Notes: generated from the sequence alone by a model not told the origin. 64,000 nucleotides of DNA from Micavibrio sp. (GCA_030824965.1 JAPJQV010000007.1:54987-118986), one strand, 5' to 3'; counted from the stretch's first letter, positions 33,034 to 42,691 are shown. Numbers and translations are program-made.

Positions 33034-33654
33034 TTATTTCATCGCAGACGGTAACTGGTTGACTTCGGAAGGATAGAAAATCATGCGCACCACACTAATC
33101 AGCATTTTATGATATTCGAGGAAACAGATCTTCCAGAAATTCTTGCCGTCCGGGGTGAAATTTTCAGGGATCACGGGGTGGCGGATAATGTCTGTATCGG
33201 GCAAAGCGTGATGAAATTCCAATGCGGAACGCGGCATATGATACGTCGCCGTAATCAGGCGGGCCGTCTTTATTTTGTTGTCGTTGACCCAGTCGCGCGA
33301 TTCAATGGCGTTGCCCAGTGTGGTTTCTGCTTGATAGCCCAGTGTGATGCAGCAATCGGGCAAGGGCTTTTTATATCCCCATCTGTCGATCAGTTCATTC
33401 AGTTTGACGTCCTTATTCACGCCGCTGATCAGCAAGTATTTCGCTTTGCCGTCGGAGAGAAGGTCGAGAGCGCGGGTCACGCGGTTCGTGCCACCCGTTA
33501 AAACGATAATCGCATCCGTTTTATCGACGGTTTTCGGCTCGTTCATAGAGCTTATAATGCCGGTGAACATGATAAAACCGCCGATCCACAGGACAAAACC
33601 AAGTGCGATCATGGAAGCCATAAATCCCGTAAACCATTTGAAAAGCTTAAACAT
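33034..33654 (-). CDS. YdcF/SanA-like DUF218 membrane protein
   Basis: A 206-residue protein with one or two N-terminal membrane helices (residues 5-45) followed by the DUF218 fold: TDAIIVLTGGTNRV, KYLLISGVNK, TLGNAIESRDWV and RLITATYHMPRSALEF. Family members such as SanA and ElyC affect envelope permeability and lipid-carrier use. ATG 33654 is chosen because it lies two bases after the ftsX stop with AAGGA some ten bases upstream; the open frame extends 26 codons further into ftsX but lacks support. Confidence 0.87.
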   Translation of the reverse strand: MFKLFKWFTGFMASMIALGFVLWIGGFIMFTGIISSMNEPKTVDKTDAIIVLTGGTNRVTRALDLLSDGKAKYLLISGVNKDVKLNELIDRWGYKKPLPDCCITLGYQAETTLGNAIESRDWVNDNKIKTARLITATYHMPRSALEFHHALPDTDIIRHPVIPENFTPDGKNFWKICFLEYHKMLISVVRMIFYPSEVNQLPSAMK

Positions 33655-33656
33655 GG

Positions 33657-34565
33657 CTAAGGCATTTCCTTCAAGACTTTCATTACCGTTCGGTAGGCGG
33701 CGCTCGTGCTTATAACGAGAAGCATAAGGCATATAAAAGGCAGGATGTAAAAATGCATATCGATTAAGTCAAAGCGCGGTAAAGTCTCCGGCAGGTTTAA
33801 AGCCAGAAGATGCGCCGAAATCATTGTCAGTGCGGCTAAAAACAGGCCGAGCAATATTCCCTTGCCGGAGAGAAATAGAATATATTTCTGAAACTGGCGT
33901 GTAATATATTTATCCGATGCTCCCATGATATGCAGCAGTTCAAGCTCCATGTGATGAATTGCCATGCGTGAGCGCACCGCGCCACTGACGGTAAGGGCGG
34001 TGACAATGGCAATAATAACGATCAACGCGGTTCCCGCGATCTGCAAGCCTTTCGATAATTTCAAAATATCGTTTAGCCAATTGTCATGCGCGTCGATTTT
34101 AGCATCGGGGAAAATTTCCGTGACCGCCGAGTTTATCTGCTGCAAGACCTCTTGTGTACGCTTTGTCAGCTCGATCGTAACAAGGGATGGTACCGGCAAA
34201 TCGGTAAGCGCGCCGGTACCCTTGCCAAGCCATGGTTCGACCAGTTTCTGTAATTCTTCTTCTTCGACGATGCGGGCGTCTTTAACGTCTTTGATCTTAA
34301 CCAGTTCGTCGACAACAATGCCTAGCTTGCGCTCGCTGCTGCCGGAATGGGGAATCTCTATCGTCACCGTATCGGCAAGGCCTGAACTCCAGGCGCTGGC
34401 CATGTGGTTTAGTGAAATACTGATGCATCCGGCGAGAATGCAAAGGAAAGTCATCAGCGCCATAAGAAGCGCAAGGAATTCCGTGCCGACCCGCGCATGC
34501 AGCGGTATATCGAAACGCATATTCTTGCCGGGCATATTGAAAACGGGGTTTTGTGCTTTTTTCAT
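33657..34565 (-). CDS. ftsX: Cell division protein FtsX
   Basis: A 302-residue membrane protein with the FtsX layout: a cytoplasmic N-terminus, a first helix at about 30-50, a periplasmic loop (IEEEELQKLVEPWLGKG) and three C-terminal helices. FtsX pairs with FtsE to couple septal ATP hydrolysis to activation of peptidoglycan amidases. It overlaps ftsE by ATGA. Sequence identity is low, as usual for FtsX, but position next to ftsE makes the call firm. Confidence 0.9.
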   Translation of the reverse strand: MKKAQNPVFNMPGKNMRFDIPLHARVGTEFLALLMALMTFLCILAGCISISLNHMASAWSSGLADTVTIEIPHSGSSERKLGIVVDELVKIKDVKDARIVEEEELQKLVEPWLGKGTGALTDLPVPSLVTIELTKRTQEVLQQINSAVTEIFPDAKIDAHDNWLNDILKLSKGLQIAGTALIVIIAIVTALTVSGAVRSRMAIHHMELELLHIMGASDKYITRQFQKYILFLSGKGILLGLFLAALTMISAHLLALNLPETLPRFDLIDMHFYILPFICLMLLVISTSAAYRTVMKVLKEMP

Positions 34566-35218
34566 GAAATTTTCACATGCCCCTTATCAAGGATCAGGCG
34601 CGGATAATTGAAGCTGTCCAATATAGCCAGTGAGTGAGTGGCGATGACGACGGTTGTGCCCATCTTGTTTAGCTGTTCGAAAAGATTCATGAGCTTGTAG
34701 CCGATCTCGTCATCAAGATTTCCGGTTGGCTCGTCGGCGAGAAGGAGCTTTGGCTGAACGATCACCGCACGGGCGATGGCGATACGCTGTTGCTGTCCGC
34801 CCGATAAAGTCTTCGGTAATCGGTGCATGCAATCGCCCAGACCCACCCATTCAAGAAGTTCGGTCACATGGGTTTTAATCTCCTGTTCGCTTTTTCCGCT
34901 GATGCGCATGGGAAGGGCGACATTGTCAAAAGCGGAAAGGTGATTGAGAAGGCGGAAATCCTGAAAAATAACGCCGATTTTCTGGCGCAAGGGCATGAGT
35001 TCTTCACGGCTCAGGCTTCCCGTGTTCTGACCGAACATTGAAATCAGGCCGCGCGTGGATTTTCGGCCCAGATAAAGCAGGCTCATCAATGATGTTTTTC
35101 CGGCACCGCTGGGTCCGCAAAGAAAATGAAAAGATCCGGGTTCAAGCGAGAAATTAACATCGCTCAAGACCTCGGGTCCAATCCCATAACGCAAACCTAC
35201 ATGTTCAAACTTGATCAT
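34562..35218 (-). CDS. ftsE: Cell division ATP-binding protein FtsE
   Basis: A 218-residue ABC ATPase with Walker A GPSGAGKTS, signature LSGGQQQRIAIARA and Walker B LLADEPTGNLDD. The N-terminus MIKFEHVGLRYG is characteristic of FtsE. It is the first gene of the minus-strand operon and diverges from the MJ0042 zinc-ribbon gene with 68 bp between, a conserved alphaproteobacterial arrangement. Confidence 0.95.
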   Translation of the reverse strand: MIKFEHVGLRYGIGPEVLSDVNFSLEPGSFHFLCGPSGAGKTSLMSLLYLGRKSTRGLISMFGQNTGSLSREELMPLRQKIGVIFQDFRLLNHLSAFDNVALPMRISGKSEQEIKTHVTELLEWVGLGDCMHRLPKTLSGGQQQRIAIARAVIVQPKLLLADEPTGNLDDEIGYKLMNLFEQLNKMGTTVVIATHSLAILDSFNYPRLILDKGHVKIS

Positions 35219-35286
35219 AACCTATTGTATTAACAGATTCTGGCTTATATAAAAGAATTTAACGACCAAATCCGGCCTGTCTGAAC

Positions 35287-36006
35287 ATGATTCTAAACTG
35301 CCCATCCTGCTCGGCTAAATTCATGGTTTCCAGCGAAGCTCTGGGAGCCGCTGGCAGGGATGTGCGCTGCGGGAAATGCGGCCATGTCTGGTTTCAGGGA
35401 CCGGAACGGGACAGTTTGGACGAACTTGATATCGATCTCGGGGACCATGACTTTTCCTCCGATAAACAAAGCGATAACGACTTAAGTTTCGAAACCCATA
35501 TCGAGCGTACCGAACCTAACTCCGAAATATTAAAACCCAAAGCCGAAGAACCGCGACAGGAAAAAACCGTTAAAGAAGCGACATTGCTTCAAAGGCAAAT
35601 CGCCGGTGCAATGGTGGCACTGGCTTTTGCTTCTGTGATTTTTTATGCGTTGGTCGCGCCTTATAAAACCATTGGCCGCGCTGTTCCTTTTATGGGGGCG
35701 GCTTACGAAAAAATGGGCTGGCCAATGCCGAAAGCGAAAAAGCAAATCGCATTCGAGCGCCTCAAGCTGGCTCGCGAAGGTAAAAAGATCAAAGGCAGCG
35801 GCTTGATTGTCAATCTGACCAGTGAAGACCAGCCGTTGAATTATATGACCGTGGATTTGCTGGATCTAAGCGATAAGGTCGTCAAAACTTTTGATATAAA
35901 AATGGCTTCGACAAAACTAAAAGCCGAAGCTTCCGAACCTGTGGAATTTTTTGTCGACGAGCCGCCGAAAGACGCAGTATCTGTCCGCATCAGGCTTGTT
36001 CAGTAA
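35287..36006 (+). CDS. MJ0042-type zinc-ribbon membrane protein (DUF3426-like)
   Basis: A 239-residue protein. Residues 4-33 are a zinc ribbon with two CxxC pairs (CPSC and CGKC). An acidic linker follows, then one membrane helix at about 106-126 (AGAMVALAFASVIFYALVA). The C-terminal part (GLIVNLTSEDQPLNYMTV) is a beta-rich domain like DUF3426, presumably periplasmic. The family is widespread in alphaproteobacteria next to ftsE; its function is not known. Confidence 0.87.
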   Translation: MILNCPSCSAKFMVSSEALGAAGRDVRCGKCGHVWFQGPERDSLDELDIDLGDHDFSSDKQSDNDLSFETHIERTEPNSEILKPKAEEPRQEKTVKEATLLQRQIAGAMVALAFASVIFYALVAPYKTIGRAVPFMGAAYEKMGWPMPKAKKQIAFERLKLAREGKKIKGSGLIVNLTSEDQPLNYMTVDLLDLSDKVVKTFDIKMASTKLKAEASEPVEFFVDEPPKDAVSVRIRLVQ

Positions 36007-38337
36007 TTACCATTGTTTCAGCAGGCGCTGATAATAATTCCGTTCATCCAAGGGCCGCGTCATATCGCTTTCGCGCTCTCTTAATGTTTTAATGATTTGA
36101 TCGGATTTTTTGCGGGCGGAGCCTTGCGGTATTTCCGCGTCGCCACTATTGATTGTGCCTTCCGGCCTTCCCAACGGATCCTGATTGCCGCTTCCGCCGC
36201 CGATGGATATCATCGTCATTCCCTTCATTTTCTCCTGAAGCTGCTGCTGCATTTCTTTTTGCGATTGCTGCAGGAGATCGAGCGCTTTTTGCTGGTGGGA
36301 AAGGGATGTGTCCTTGTCTGCGCTTTGAAGGGAATTCGAAGATAATGACATTTCGGTCGCGGCGGCGTTCAGGTCTTTCGCTTTGCTTGCGGCTTTATTC
36401 GCCATGGATGAAGTGCGCTCTTTCAAAGCATTTTGGTCTGCCGACAGAGATTTAAGTCCTTGATCGTCGCTTTGACGCGTCTGGTCGATAAGATTTTTTT
36501 GTTCGGCGACGATGCTTTGCAGATCCTTAAGGCTTTGCATCATTTGCTGCATGTCTTTAGGCATGCCCTGCGCGGCGGATGAACCCAGCATTTCCGCAAA
36601 TTGCTGTAACTGATTGAGCTTTTCCATGGCGCTTTGCTTGTTGTCGCTCATGAGCTGGCGTTGCAAATCCTGCATGAATTTTCCCAGATCTCCCAGATCC
36701 ATATTCTGATTTGATTGGGATTGTTGTGACATCGCGCCATTCTGTGCCATTTTTTGAGCGAGCGTTTGTAAATGACGGATCAGGGCTTGCTGCATTTTCT
36801 GCGTCAGGTCGGCAAGCTCGGCTTTATCGGCATTGCGTTGCAAGGCTTCCTGAAGATTATCCAATGCTTCCTTCAATGAGGCTTGGGTTTCGGCAATATT
36901 GCCATCTTCCATCCGCATGGCCAATTGCCACATCGTCGCGGCAACAGATTCAAGGCTTTCCTTGCTCTGGTCATAGAAAAGGCGACTGTCTATGCTGCGA
37001 AGGCCGAGCGTCATCATGTAATCCCAGCCGTATAAATCGGGGCGATATAAAATTTCCTGTATACCTGATACGATATTACTGACATCTCCGAATAAGTTTA
37101 AAAGATTATTTCGGAGGTTGCCTAGAAGGATAGAAATAGGGTTGTGGAAATTCCGTGTCGGAAGATCATAATCCAATGGCGCGGTTTCTGAAATATTGCC
37201 TGCATAATCTTCCGCTTCAACCATAAGCGAAACTCTGCGTCCGGCCCAGGGATGACCTGTCGCATCGAAAACGATATTTATGTCGACTGAGGAATTGCGA
37301 ATGGAAATATTCGCTTTCTTTTCCATCGCGATAGGCTCGCCAAAATAAGCAGGCCTCTGCATGGGCGCAAGAATGCCTCGTAAGGTTAATTTGCGAATTC
37401 CGAAATCATCGGCGATTTTCAGTGGCAATTTCATTTCGCCCGAAGGCAAAACTTTGATCTCGCCATTCCAGCCGATTATCGGAGCCGTATCTTTTATAAA
37501 TTCAATTTTCTGGCTGAAGCGCGGAATGCCGAAAACTGTAATGGAGATTTTATCAGTCGCGGGCAGTTTTTCCTCGATCGTCCAAACGGCGCTGCCTTTT
37601 TTGCGATTGAAAGCGGTCGCGCCGTTGCTGGTTTTTAACAGCGGCTTTCCCCAATCCGTATAAACTTCGGCGGAAATTCTGCTGCCCGCAAGTACCTTGA
37701 TTTTGTCAGAAGTAGCTGCCGCTAAAATAACCGGTGTCATACCGGAATAGGAAGGGGGGGTAATACGAATCTGGGCGTAGGGAGGCTCGGCTTCCTTTTG
37801 ACTTGTATCGCCGGAAAGAATAATACCGCTGTGGATTTTATCAAAGGAGTCATTGGGGGCCACAAAAAAAGCACTGGCAACGACTAAGAGAAAAGCGATA
37901 CGCAGCGCATAGGGGTCGCGCCGTGACAAATGCAAGTCAGGCTTGGAGTGACGGAGAAGTTTCAAAAGATTTCTCTGGCGTTGTTTCTCCAGTTGCCAGA
38001 AACCGCTGGAATCGCCGGTGGCCGGAATATCGGCTAATCCCGATAAGGGGCGATGTTTCAGATTTGAGGAAGCCTCGACGCGGTGAATTATTTCTCTGCG
38101 TGACGGAAGCGATATCTTGCATAAACCCCAAAAGGTCAGGACACCGATACCGATCCAGAAAATAATGGTAAGGAAGTAAGATGAAACCCCGCCGAGCCAG
38201 AGGCAGACGAACAGGCCCGTCCATGGAAAAATCCATGCGAAAGCTGTGACCAGACTTTCAAGAAAAAGGGAAAGCGCGGCTGTCGCAATCTTTGCGTAGA
38301 GGGAAGATTTTTGAAAAGCTGCCGCGACTTTTTCCAT
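36007..38337 (-). CDS. DUF4175 family large membrane protein
   Basis: A 776-residue protein. The first 75 residues hold two membrane helices, and a third lies at about 147-160. A periplasmic-looking region at 190-400 has beta-rich segments (ITPPSYSGMTP, VEAEDYAGNIS). From about 470 to 740 the protein is strongly helical and rich in Gln, Leu and Met (LQRQLMSDNKQSAMEKLNQL), a long coiled coil. This is the domain order of the alphaproteobacterial DUF4175 family, sometimes called TIGR02302, whose role is unknown. The stop abuts the stop of the convergent MJ0042 gene with no spacer. It lies 17 bases after lysA on the same strand. Confidence 0.88.
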   Translation of the reverse strand: MEKVAAAFQKSSLYAKIATAALSLFLESLVTAFAWIFPWTGLFVCLWLGGVSSYFLTIIFWIGIGVLTFWGLCKISLPSRREIIHRVEASSNLKHRPLSGLADIPATGDSSGFWQLEKQRQRNLLKLLRHSKPDLHLSRRDPYALRIAFLLVVASAFFVAPNDSFDKIHSGIILSGDTSQKEAEPPYAQIRITPPSYSGMTPVILAAATSDKIKVLAGSRISAEVYTDWGKPLLKTSNGATAFNRKKGSAVWTIEEKLPATDKISITVFGIPRFSQKIEFIKDTAPIIGWNGEIKVLPSGEMKLPLKIADDFGIRKLTLRGILAPMQRPAYFGEPIAMEKKANISIRNSSVDINIVFDATGHPWAGRRVSLMVEAEDYAGNISETAPLDYDLPTRNFHNPISILLGNLRNNLLNLFGDVSNIVSGIQEILYRPDLYGWDYMMTLGLRSIDSRLFYDQSKESLESVAATMWQLAMRMEDGNIAETQASLKEALDNLQEALQRNADKAELADLTQKMQQALIRHLQTLAQKMAQNGAMSQQSQSNQNMDLGDLGKFMQDLQRQLMSDNKQSAMEKLNQLQQFAEMLGSSAAQGMPKDMQQMMQSLKDLQSIVAEQKNLIDQTRQSDDQGLKSLSADQNALKERTSSMANKAASKAKDLNAAATEMSLSSNSLQSADKDTSLSHQQKALDLLQQSQKEMQQQLQEKMKGMTMISIGGGSGNQDPLGRPEGTINSGDAEIPQGSARKKSDQIIKTLRERESDMTRPLDERNYYQRLLKQW

Positions 38338-38354
38338 GGCGGCAGATTAGCAGT

Positions 38355-39623
38355 TTATTTTAATCCTGCAGGTATTTTTTCATTGGCCCAGCAATCTTCC
38401 TGTTTCTGCGCTTCACGGATAAAATGGAAATCGCTTCCGTCGACCAGAATTTCCGGAATGAGGGGGCGGGAATTATAGGTGCTGGACATAACCGAGCCAT
38501 AAGCCCCCGCATTCATAACGGCCAGCAAATCGCCTCGTTCAAGTTCCGGCAACTCACGATCCAGCGCGAGGTAATCGCCGGTTTCGCAAACCGGACCGAC
38601 GACATCGCAGAGAGAAACCTCCGCTGTCGTTTCTATAACAGGCATGATTTTGTGATAGGCGTCGTAGAGGGTAGGGCGGATCAAATCGTTCATGGCGGCA
38701 TCTACAATGACGAAACGTTTCGATGTGCGCGGCTTATTGAAAATGACACTTGTCAATAAGCAGCCCGACTCGGCAATCAGGATACGTCCGGGTTCCAGCG
38801 CTATTTTGACATCAAGAGGCGAGAAGATGTCATAAATCATTTGCCCGTATTCCTGCAAATCCGGGAAAGGTTCGTCCTGATAGGGGATCCATAAACCGCC
38901 GCCAAGATCGACTTGTGTTACGGTCGCGCCATGATAGCGCAGCTTTTGCACGAGGTCCGACATTTTAAGAAAAGCTTCGCGGAAAGGCTCTAAAGAGGGC
39001 ACGCCGGAGCCGATATGCATGCTGATCGCCGTCAGGTGCAGATAAGGATGATTTTCGTATTCCTTGAATAGGCGGAATACTTCATCTTCCATGAGGCCGA
39101 ATTTATTTTCTTCTTCGCCGGTGCTGGTCTTTTCATGCGCGCCGCTGTCCACATCGGGGGTAAAGCGTAAGGCGATATGCACCGTCTTTTTCAAATCGCG
39201 GGAGATTTCATCTAGCCGCGCCAGTTCGGCTTCGGATTCGACATTTATCTGGTGGATGTTTTTTTCAAGGGCGAGGCGAAGCTCAGGATCGGTTTTGCCG
39301 ACACCTGAGAAAATTATTTTTTCAGGAGGAATCCCGGCGGTCAGACAGCGTATAAGTTCACCTCCGGAAACGATATCCATGCCTGTGCCGAGCTTTCCCA
39401 GATAATGAAGAATCGCGAGGTTGCTGTTGGATTTACAGGCAAAAGCGATGAAAGGTTTTTTGTCCTCAGGCCATAAAGAGGCGACAGCATCGGTCAGGCG
39501 GCTTACGCGATCGCGGATCATGCCGGCTGAATATATGTAGCAAGGCGTGGAAACTTTTGCCGCAATCTGCGCAAGACCCACGTCTTCGACGTGCATCGTG
39601 CCTTTTTTATAATGGTAGGTCAT
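38355..39623 (-). CDS. lysA: Diaminopimelate decarboxylase
   Basis: A 422-residue fold type III PLP enzyme that makes lysine from meso-diaminopimelate. The PLP lysine is K64 in FACKSNSNL; the Gly-rich phosphate loop and the active-site Cys motif (GPVCETGDYLALDRELP) are present, as is ALEPGRILIAESG. Length is normal for the family. Its ATG overlaps the lptM stop (ATGA), the standard lptM-lysA arrangement of proteobacteria. Confidence 0.96.
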   Translation of the reverse strand: MTYHYKKGTMHVEDVGLAQIAAKVSTPCYIYSAGMIRDRVSRLTDAVASLWPEDKKPFIAFACKSNSNLAILHYLGKLGTGMDIVSGGELIRCLTAGIPPEKIIFSGVGKTDPELRLALEKNIHQINVESEAELARLDEISRDLKKTVHIALRFTPDVDSGAHEKTSTGEEENKFGLMEDEVFRLFKEYENHPYLHLTAISMHIGSGVPSLEPFREAFLKMSDLVQKLRYHGATVTQVDLGGGLWIPYQDEPFPDLQEYGQMIYDIFSPLDVKIALEPGRILIAESGCLLTSVIFNKPRTSKRFVIVDAAMNDLIRPTLYDAYHKIMPVIETTAEVSLCDVVGPVCETGDYLALDRELPELERGDLLAVMNAGAYGSVMSSTYNSRPLIPEILVDGSDFHFIREAQKQEDCWANEKIPAGLK

Positions 39624-39790
39624 CTGTTTATACTTTTAACTTGGGGCTTGGATGGGTCTTTGGGATAAGCGCGTGGAAACAGGTCTTCGCGGTCGCCCGC
39701 CGGGGGCGTCAGATTACCTGGTTTAATACCGCAGGCGCTGAGTGCCGAAGCGATAATCAAAATGGTGAGTATAAGTTTGGCTCTGGACAT
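39620..39790 (-). CDS. lptM: LptM (YifL-like) small lipoprotein
   Basis: A short gene of 56 codons reading MSRAKLILTILIIASALSAC, then GIKPGNLTPPAGDREDLFPR and AYP. The lipobox is LSAC with Cys 20 as the lipidation site. The Gly-x-Lys-Pro and PPAG...FPRAYP pattern is the alphaproteobacterial form of LptM, a lipoprotein that aids oxidative maturation of the LPS translocon protein LptD. A second ATG at 39793 directly precedes this one. The stop overlaps the lysA start, giving translational coupling. Confidence 0.88.
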   Translation of the reverse strand: MSRAKLILTILIIASALSACGIKPGNLTPPAGDREDLFPRAYPKDPSKPQVKSINR

Positions 39791-39819
39791 CATAGGCTAG
39801 ACGTACCATTATTTTTCTA

Positions 39820-40437
39820 ATGCCGGAAACAGAAAAATCACCTCAAAATTCCAATTTCATCAAGCTTTTAGCGACCACTCTTGCAATGGTGGCGTTAATC
39901 GGCGGATTTTTGCTGCTGCCAGGGCCAGATGATTTGCGCGATCAGGCTTATATGGTGCCTGTGGGGCGGTTTCTGAAAAGTTTTCATGCTGTTGAGGAAA
40001 TCAAAACAGATAGGAAGTTTCCGGAAATTACGCTTTTGTCGCCGGAGGGGCGAAAGGTAGATCTTAAAAAAATGGCCCAGGGCCGTGTAACGATTGTGAA
40101 TTTCTGGGCAACATGGTGCGCTCCGTGCATTGAGGAATTACCTTCTCTCGCAAAATTCCAGACGAATAATCCCGACATTCTGATGATGCCTATATCTCTC
40201 GACATGAATAAAACGCTGCCGGAACTGGCAAAATTTTTTTCCGTTGACGAATTGAAAGAATTGCGCTGGTTTTACGATGAGGCGGGTATTTTAAGGAAAG
40301 ATCTTAATCTTTCGGTTTATCCCTCGACTTACATTTTAAATAAAGAAGGTAATATTATCTATATATTACAAGGGCCAAGTGACTGGAGTTCATCTGATGC
40401 TTCGGGTTTTGCCAAATATTTGCTCAGTAAATTTTAA
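39820..40437 (+). CDS. TlpA/ResA-type thioredoxin-like protein
   Basis: A 205-residue membrane-anchored thioredoxin-fold protein. A single helix at about 15-34 anchors it, with the rest in the periplasm. The redox motif is CAPC (C100 and C103) in FWATWCAPCIEELPSL, and a cis-proline occurs in YPSTYILNKEG. Such proteins reduce cytochrome c or copper-site apoproteins. It diverges from lptM with only 29 bp between, and is followed after 22 bases by the pentapeptide gene. Confidence 0.92.
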   Translation: MPETEKSPQNSNFIKLLATTLAMVALIGGFLLLPGPDDLRDQAYMVPVGRFLKSFHAVEEIKTDRKFPEITLLSPEGRKVDLKKMAQGRVTIVNFWATWCAPCIEELPSLAKFQTNNPDILMMPISLDMNKTLPELAKFFSVDELKELRWFYDEAGILRKDLNLSVYPSTYILNKEGNIIYILQGPSDWSSSDASGFAKYLLSKF

Positions 40438-40459
40438 CCCAATGATGTCATCTTAAGCT

Positions 40460-41767
40460 ATGCCTTTGTCTGCCGAAGAAGAACTAATTACTATTTCTCA
40501 GGATCAGCTGGATGCGCTGGTCTCCTTGCATGAAAGATTCCTGCTGGGTCGCGTCGGCGGGCGTCGCGCCAGTCTCAAGCGCACTGATATTTCCGGTTTA
40601 AATCTGAGAGGGCGGAATTTAAGGCAGGCGGATTTTTCTGGCTGTTTAATGAGGAATATGAATCTCGTTGCGACCAACTTTCAGGAATCTTGTCTATATG
40701 CTTGTGATCTTAGCCTTTCCGATCTTCGGGAGGCGAATTTTATCCGGGCTGATTTACGGGGCGTTCGTATAGAAAGTGCCGATCTGACAGGGGCTGATCT
40801 TGAACGGGCAGATATGCGGGCAGGGGCTTTGTCTTCAAGTGGCTATTATGTGCCTCCGCAGGTCGTCAATTTTCGTGGAGCCAATTTATCCGGGGCACGG
40901 TTAATCGGTGCGATGGCGCATCAGGCCGATTTTTCCGATGCGATACTGGCCAACGCCCAGATGCAGCAGGCGGATCTTCGCGGGGCGCGGCTCATGAATG
41001 CGGATCTGAGCGGAGCGGATTTGACAGGCACGCAATTAAGCGGGGCCAGCCTTTCCAATACGATTTTGGTTGGCGCGAATATGAGTTCGATCCGTGATAG
41101 CGATTACGACATCTCGACGGCTGTTACCGATAGTAATGTTGGCTTGGCAATCAGTGAGTTAAAGGCGCCTCTTGTGACATTGCTTGAAGCGCATAAGGAT
41201 TGGGTTATGTCTGGCGGCGTCAATGGTCGCCAGCTGGATTTAAGTTTTTACGATCTTCGTGACGCTTTATCTCTGAAGAAAGAAAAGTTGACGGCGTTAA
41301 AAGCGCGACAGGCAAAATTTATCGGTCTCAACCTTTACAAGGCTGAATTGCAGAGCGCGGTTTTGGACGGAGCGGATTTTCGAAATTGCGACATGGAAGA
41401 GGCGGACTTGCGCGGAGCGTCCATTGTCGGCGGAATTTTCAGTCATGCAAAATTGCGCGGGATCAATGCATCGCCTTTGATGTTCGGTTCCGGGCCGCAG
41501 AAACGCTTCGCACCGACCAATATCATGTCCGGCGTTTTTCGCTACGCGGATTTGCGGGATGCGAATTTCCGGAACGTAAATCTAAAAAGCGCGGATTTGT
41601 CTTTTGCCAATCTGCGCGGAGCTGATCTGCGCGAGGCGGATTTATCCGGCGCAAATCTTGAAGGGGCCATTCTCGACGACGCCTTGACCGAAGGGGCTAT
41701 TATGGACGGTGCGAAAATGGGCCGTGCTTTTGCCATAGGGGCTTTGGCCAAGGCTGAAGAATTATAG
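40460..41767 (+). CDS. Pentapeptide-repeat protein with two repeat blocks
   Basis: A 435-residue protein with A(D/N)LxX repeats. The first block runs from about residue 45 to 200 (for example SGLNLRGRNLRQADFSG and ADLRGVRIESADLTGADLER). Residues 205-270 form a non-repeat linker (LLEAHKDWVMSGGVNGRQLD). The second block runs from about 275 to 425. The right-handed beta helix is inferred. A short helical N-terminus (ITISQDQLDALVSLHERFL) precedes the first block. There is no signal peptide. Function unknown; the family includes DNA mimics and scaffolds. Its end overlaps etfA by six bases in convergent orientation. Confidence 0.9.
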   Translation: MPLSAEEELITISQDQLDALVSLHERFLLGRVGGRRASLKRTDISGLNLRGRNLRQADFSGCLMRNMNLVATNFQESCLYACDLSLSDLREANFIRADLRGVRIESADLTGADLERADMRAGALSSSGYYVPPQVVNFRGANLSGARLIGAMAHQADFSDAILANAQMQQADLRGARLMNADLSGADLTGTQLSGASLSNTILVGANMSSIRDSDYDISTAVTDSNVGLAISELKAPLVTLLEAHKDWVMSGGVNGRQLDLSFYDLRDALSLKKEKLTALKARQAKFIGLNLYKAELQSAVLDGADFRNCDMEEADLRGASIVGGIFSHAKLRGINASPLMFGSGPQKRFAPTNIMSGVFRYADLRDANFRNVNLKSADLSFANLRGADLREADLSGANLEGAILDDALTEGAIMDGAKMGRAFAIGALAKAEEL

Positions 41768-42691
41768 CTTTTCCGTCAGTTCTTTCGTCGCATCGAATAA
41801 ATCGGCGACAAGGCCGTAATCGGCGATTTGGAAGATCGGCGCTTCAGGGTCTTTGTTAATAGCAACAATGACCTTGGAGTCTTTCATGCCAGCCAAATGC
41901 TGGATCGCGCCGGAAATACCAATGGCGACATAGAGCTGAGGCGCGACGACCTTTCCGGTTTGTCCGACCTGATAGTCGTTCGGGGCGTAACCGGAATCGA
42001 CCGCTGCGCGGGAGGCGCCAACCGCCGCGCCGATTTTATCGGCCAGCGTTTCGATGATTTTAAAGTTTTCAGCAGAGCCGATGCCCCGGCCCCCGGAGAT
42101 AACGACTTTGGCAGCTGTCAGATCTGGACGGGCGGATTTTGTCAGTTCCTGCCCGACAAATTTGGACGAATCGTTTGCGCCTGTACCGGAAAGATTTTCC
42201 ACGGAAGCGGAGCCGCCTGTTGATGCTGCCGGATCGAAACCTGTGGTGCGGATAGTCAGCAATTTAACCTTATCGGACGATTGAACGGTGGCAATGGCAT
42301 TACCTGCATAAACCGGGCGTTTAAAAGTGGATTCATCAACGATTTCGATGACATCGGAGATTTGTTGCAAATCCTTGATACCGGCGACGCGGGGCAGGAG
42401 ATTTTTGCCGAATGTCGTGCCCGGCGCAAGGATGTGCGAATACTGACCTGCAATACCTGCAACAAGCGGAGCCAATGTTTCCGGCAATTGATGTTCGAAT
42501 TCCGCGCCTTCGGCATGAAGAACTTTTGTAACGCCTGTGATGGCGGCTGCGGCTTGTGATGCGGCGGACGAGCCCTGGCCTGCGACGAGAATATGAATAT
42601 CCGGGCCGAGTTTCGTTGCGGCGGTCACCGTATTCAATGTCGATGATTTGATTTCGGCATGGTCGTGTTCGGCAATGACAAGAATTGGCAT
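41762..42691 (-). CDS. etfA: Electron transfer flavoprotein, alpha subunit
   Basis: A 309-residue ETF alpha subunit. The C-terminal FAD-binding domain is intact (VISGGRGIGSAENF, GYAPNDYQVGQTGKVVAPQL and VAINKDPEAPIF). With EtfB it carries electrons from acyl-CoA dehydrogenases to ETF-ubiquinone oxidoreductase. The start shares one base with the etfB stop (TAATG). Confidence 0.96.
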   Translation of the reverse strand: MPILVIAEHDHAEIKSSTLNTVTAATKLGPDIHILVAGQGSSAASQAAAAITGVTKVLHAEGAEFEHQLPETLAPLVAGIAGQYSHILAPGTTFGKNLLPRVAGIKDLQQISDVIEIVDESTFKRPVYAGNAIATVQSSDKVKLLTIRTTGFDPAASTGGSASVENLSGTGANDSSKFVGQELTKSARPDLTAAKVVISGGRGIGSAENFKIIETLADKIGAAVGASRAAVDSGYAPNDYQVGQTGKVVAPQLYVAIGISGAIQHLAGMKDSKVIVAINKDPEAPIFQIADYGLVADLFDATKELTEKL

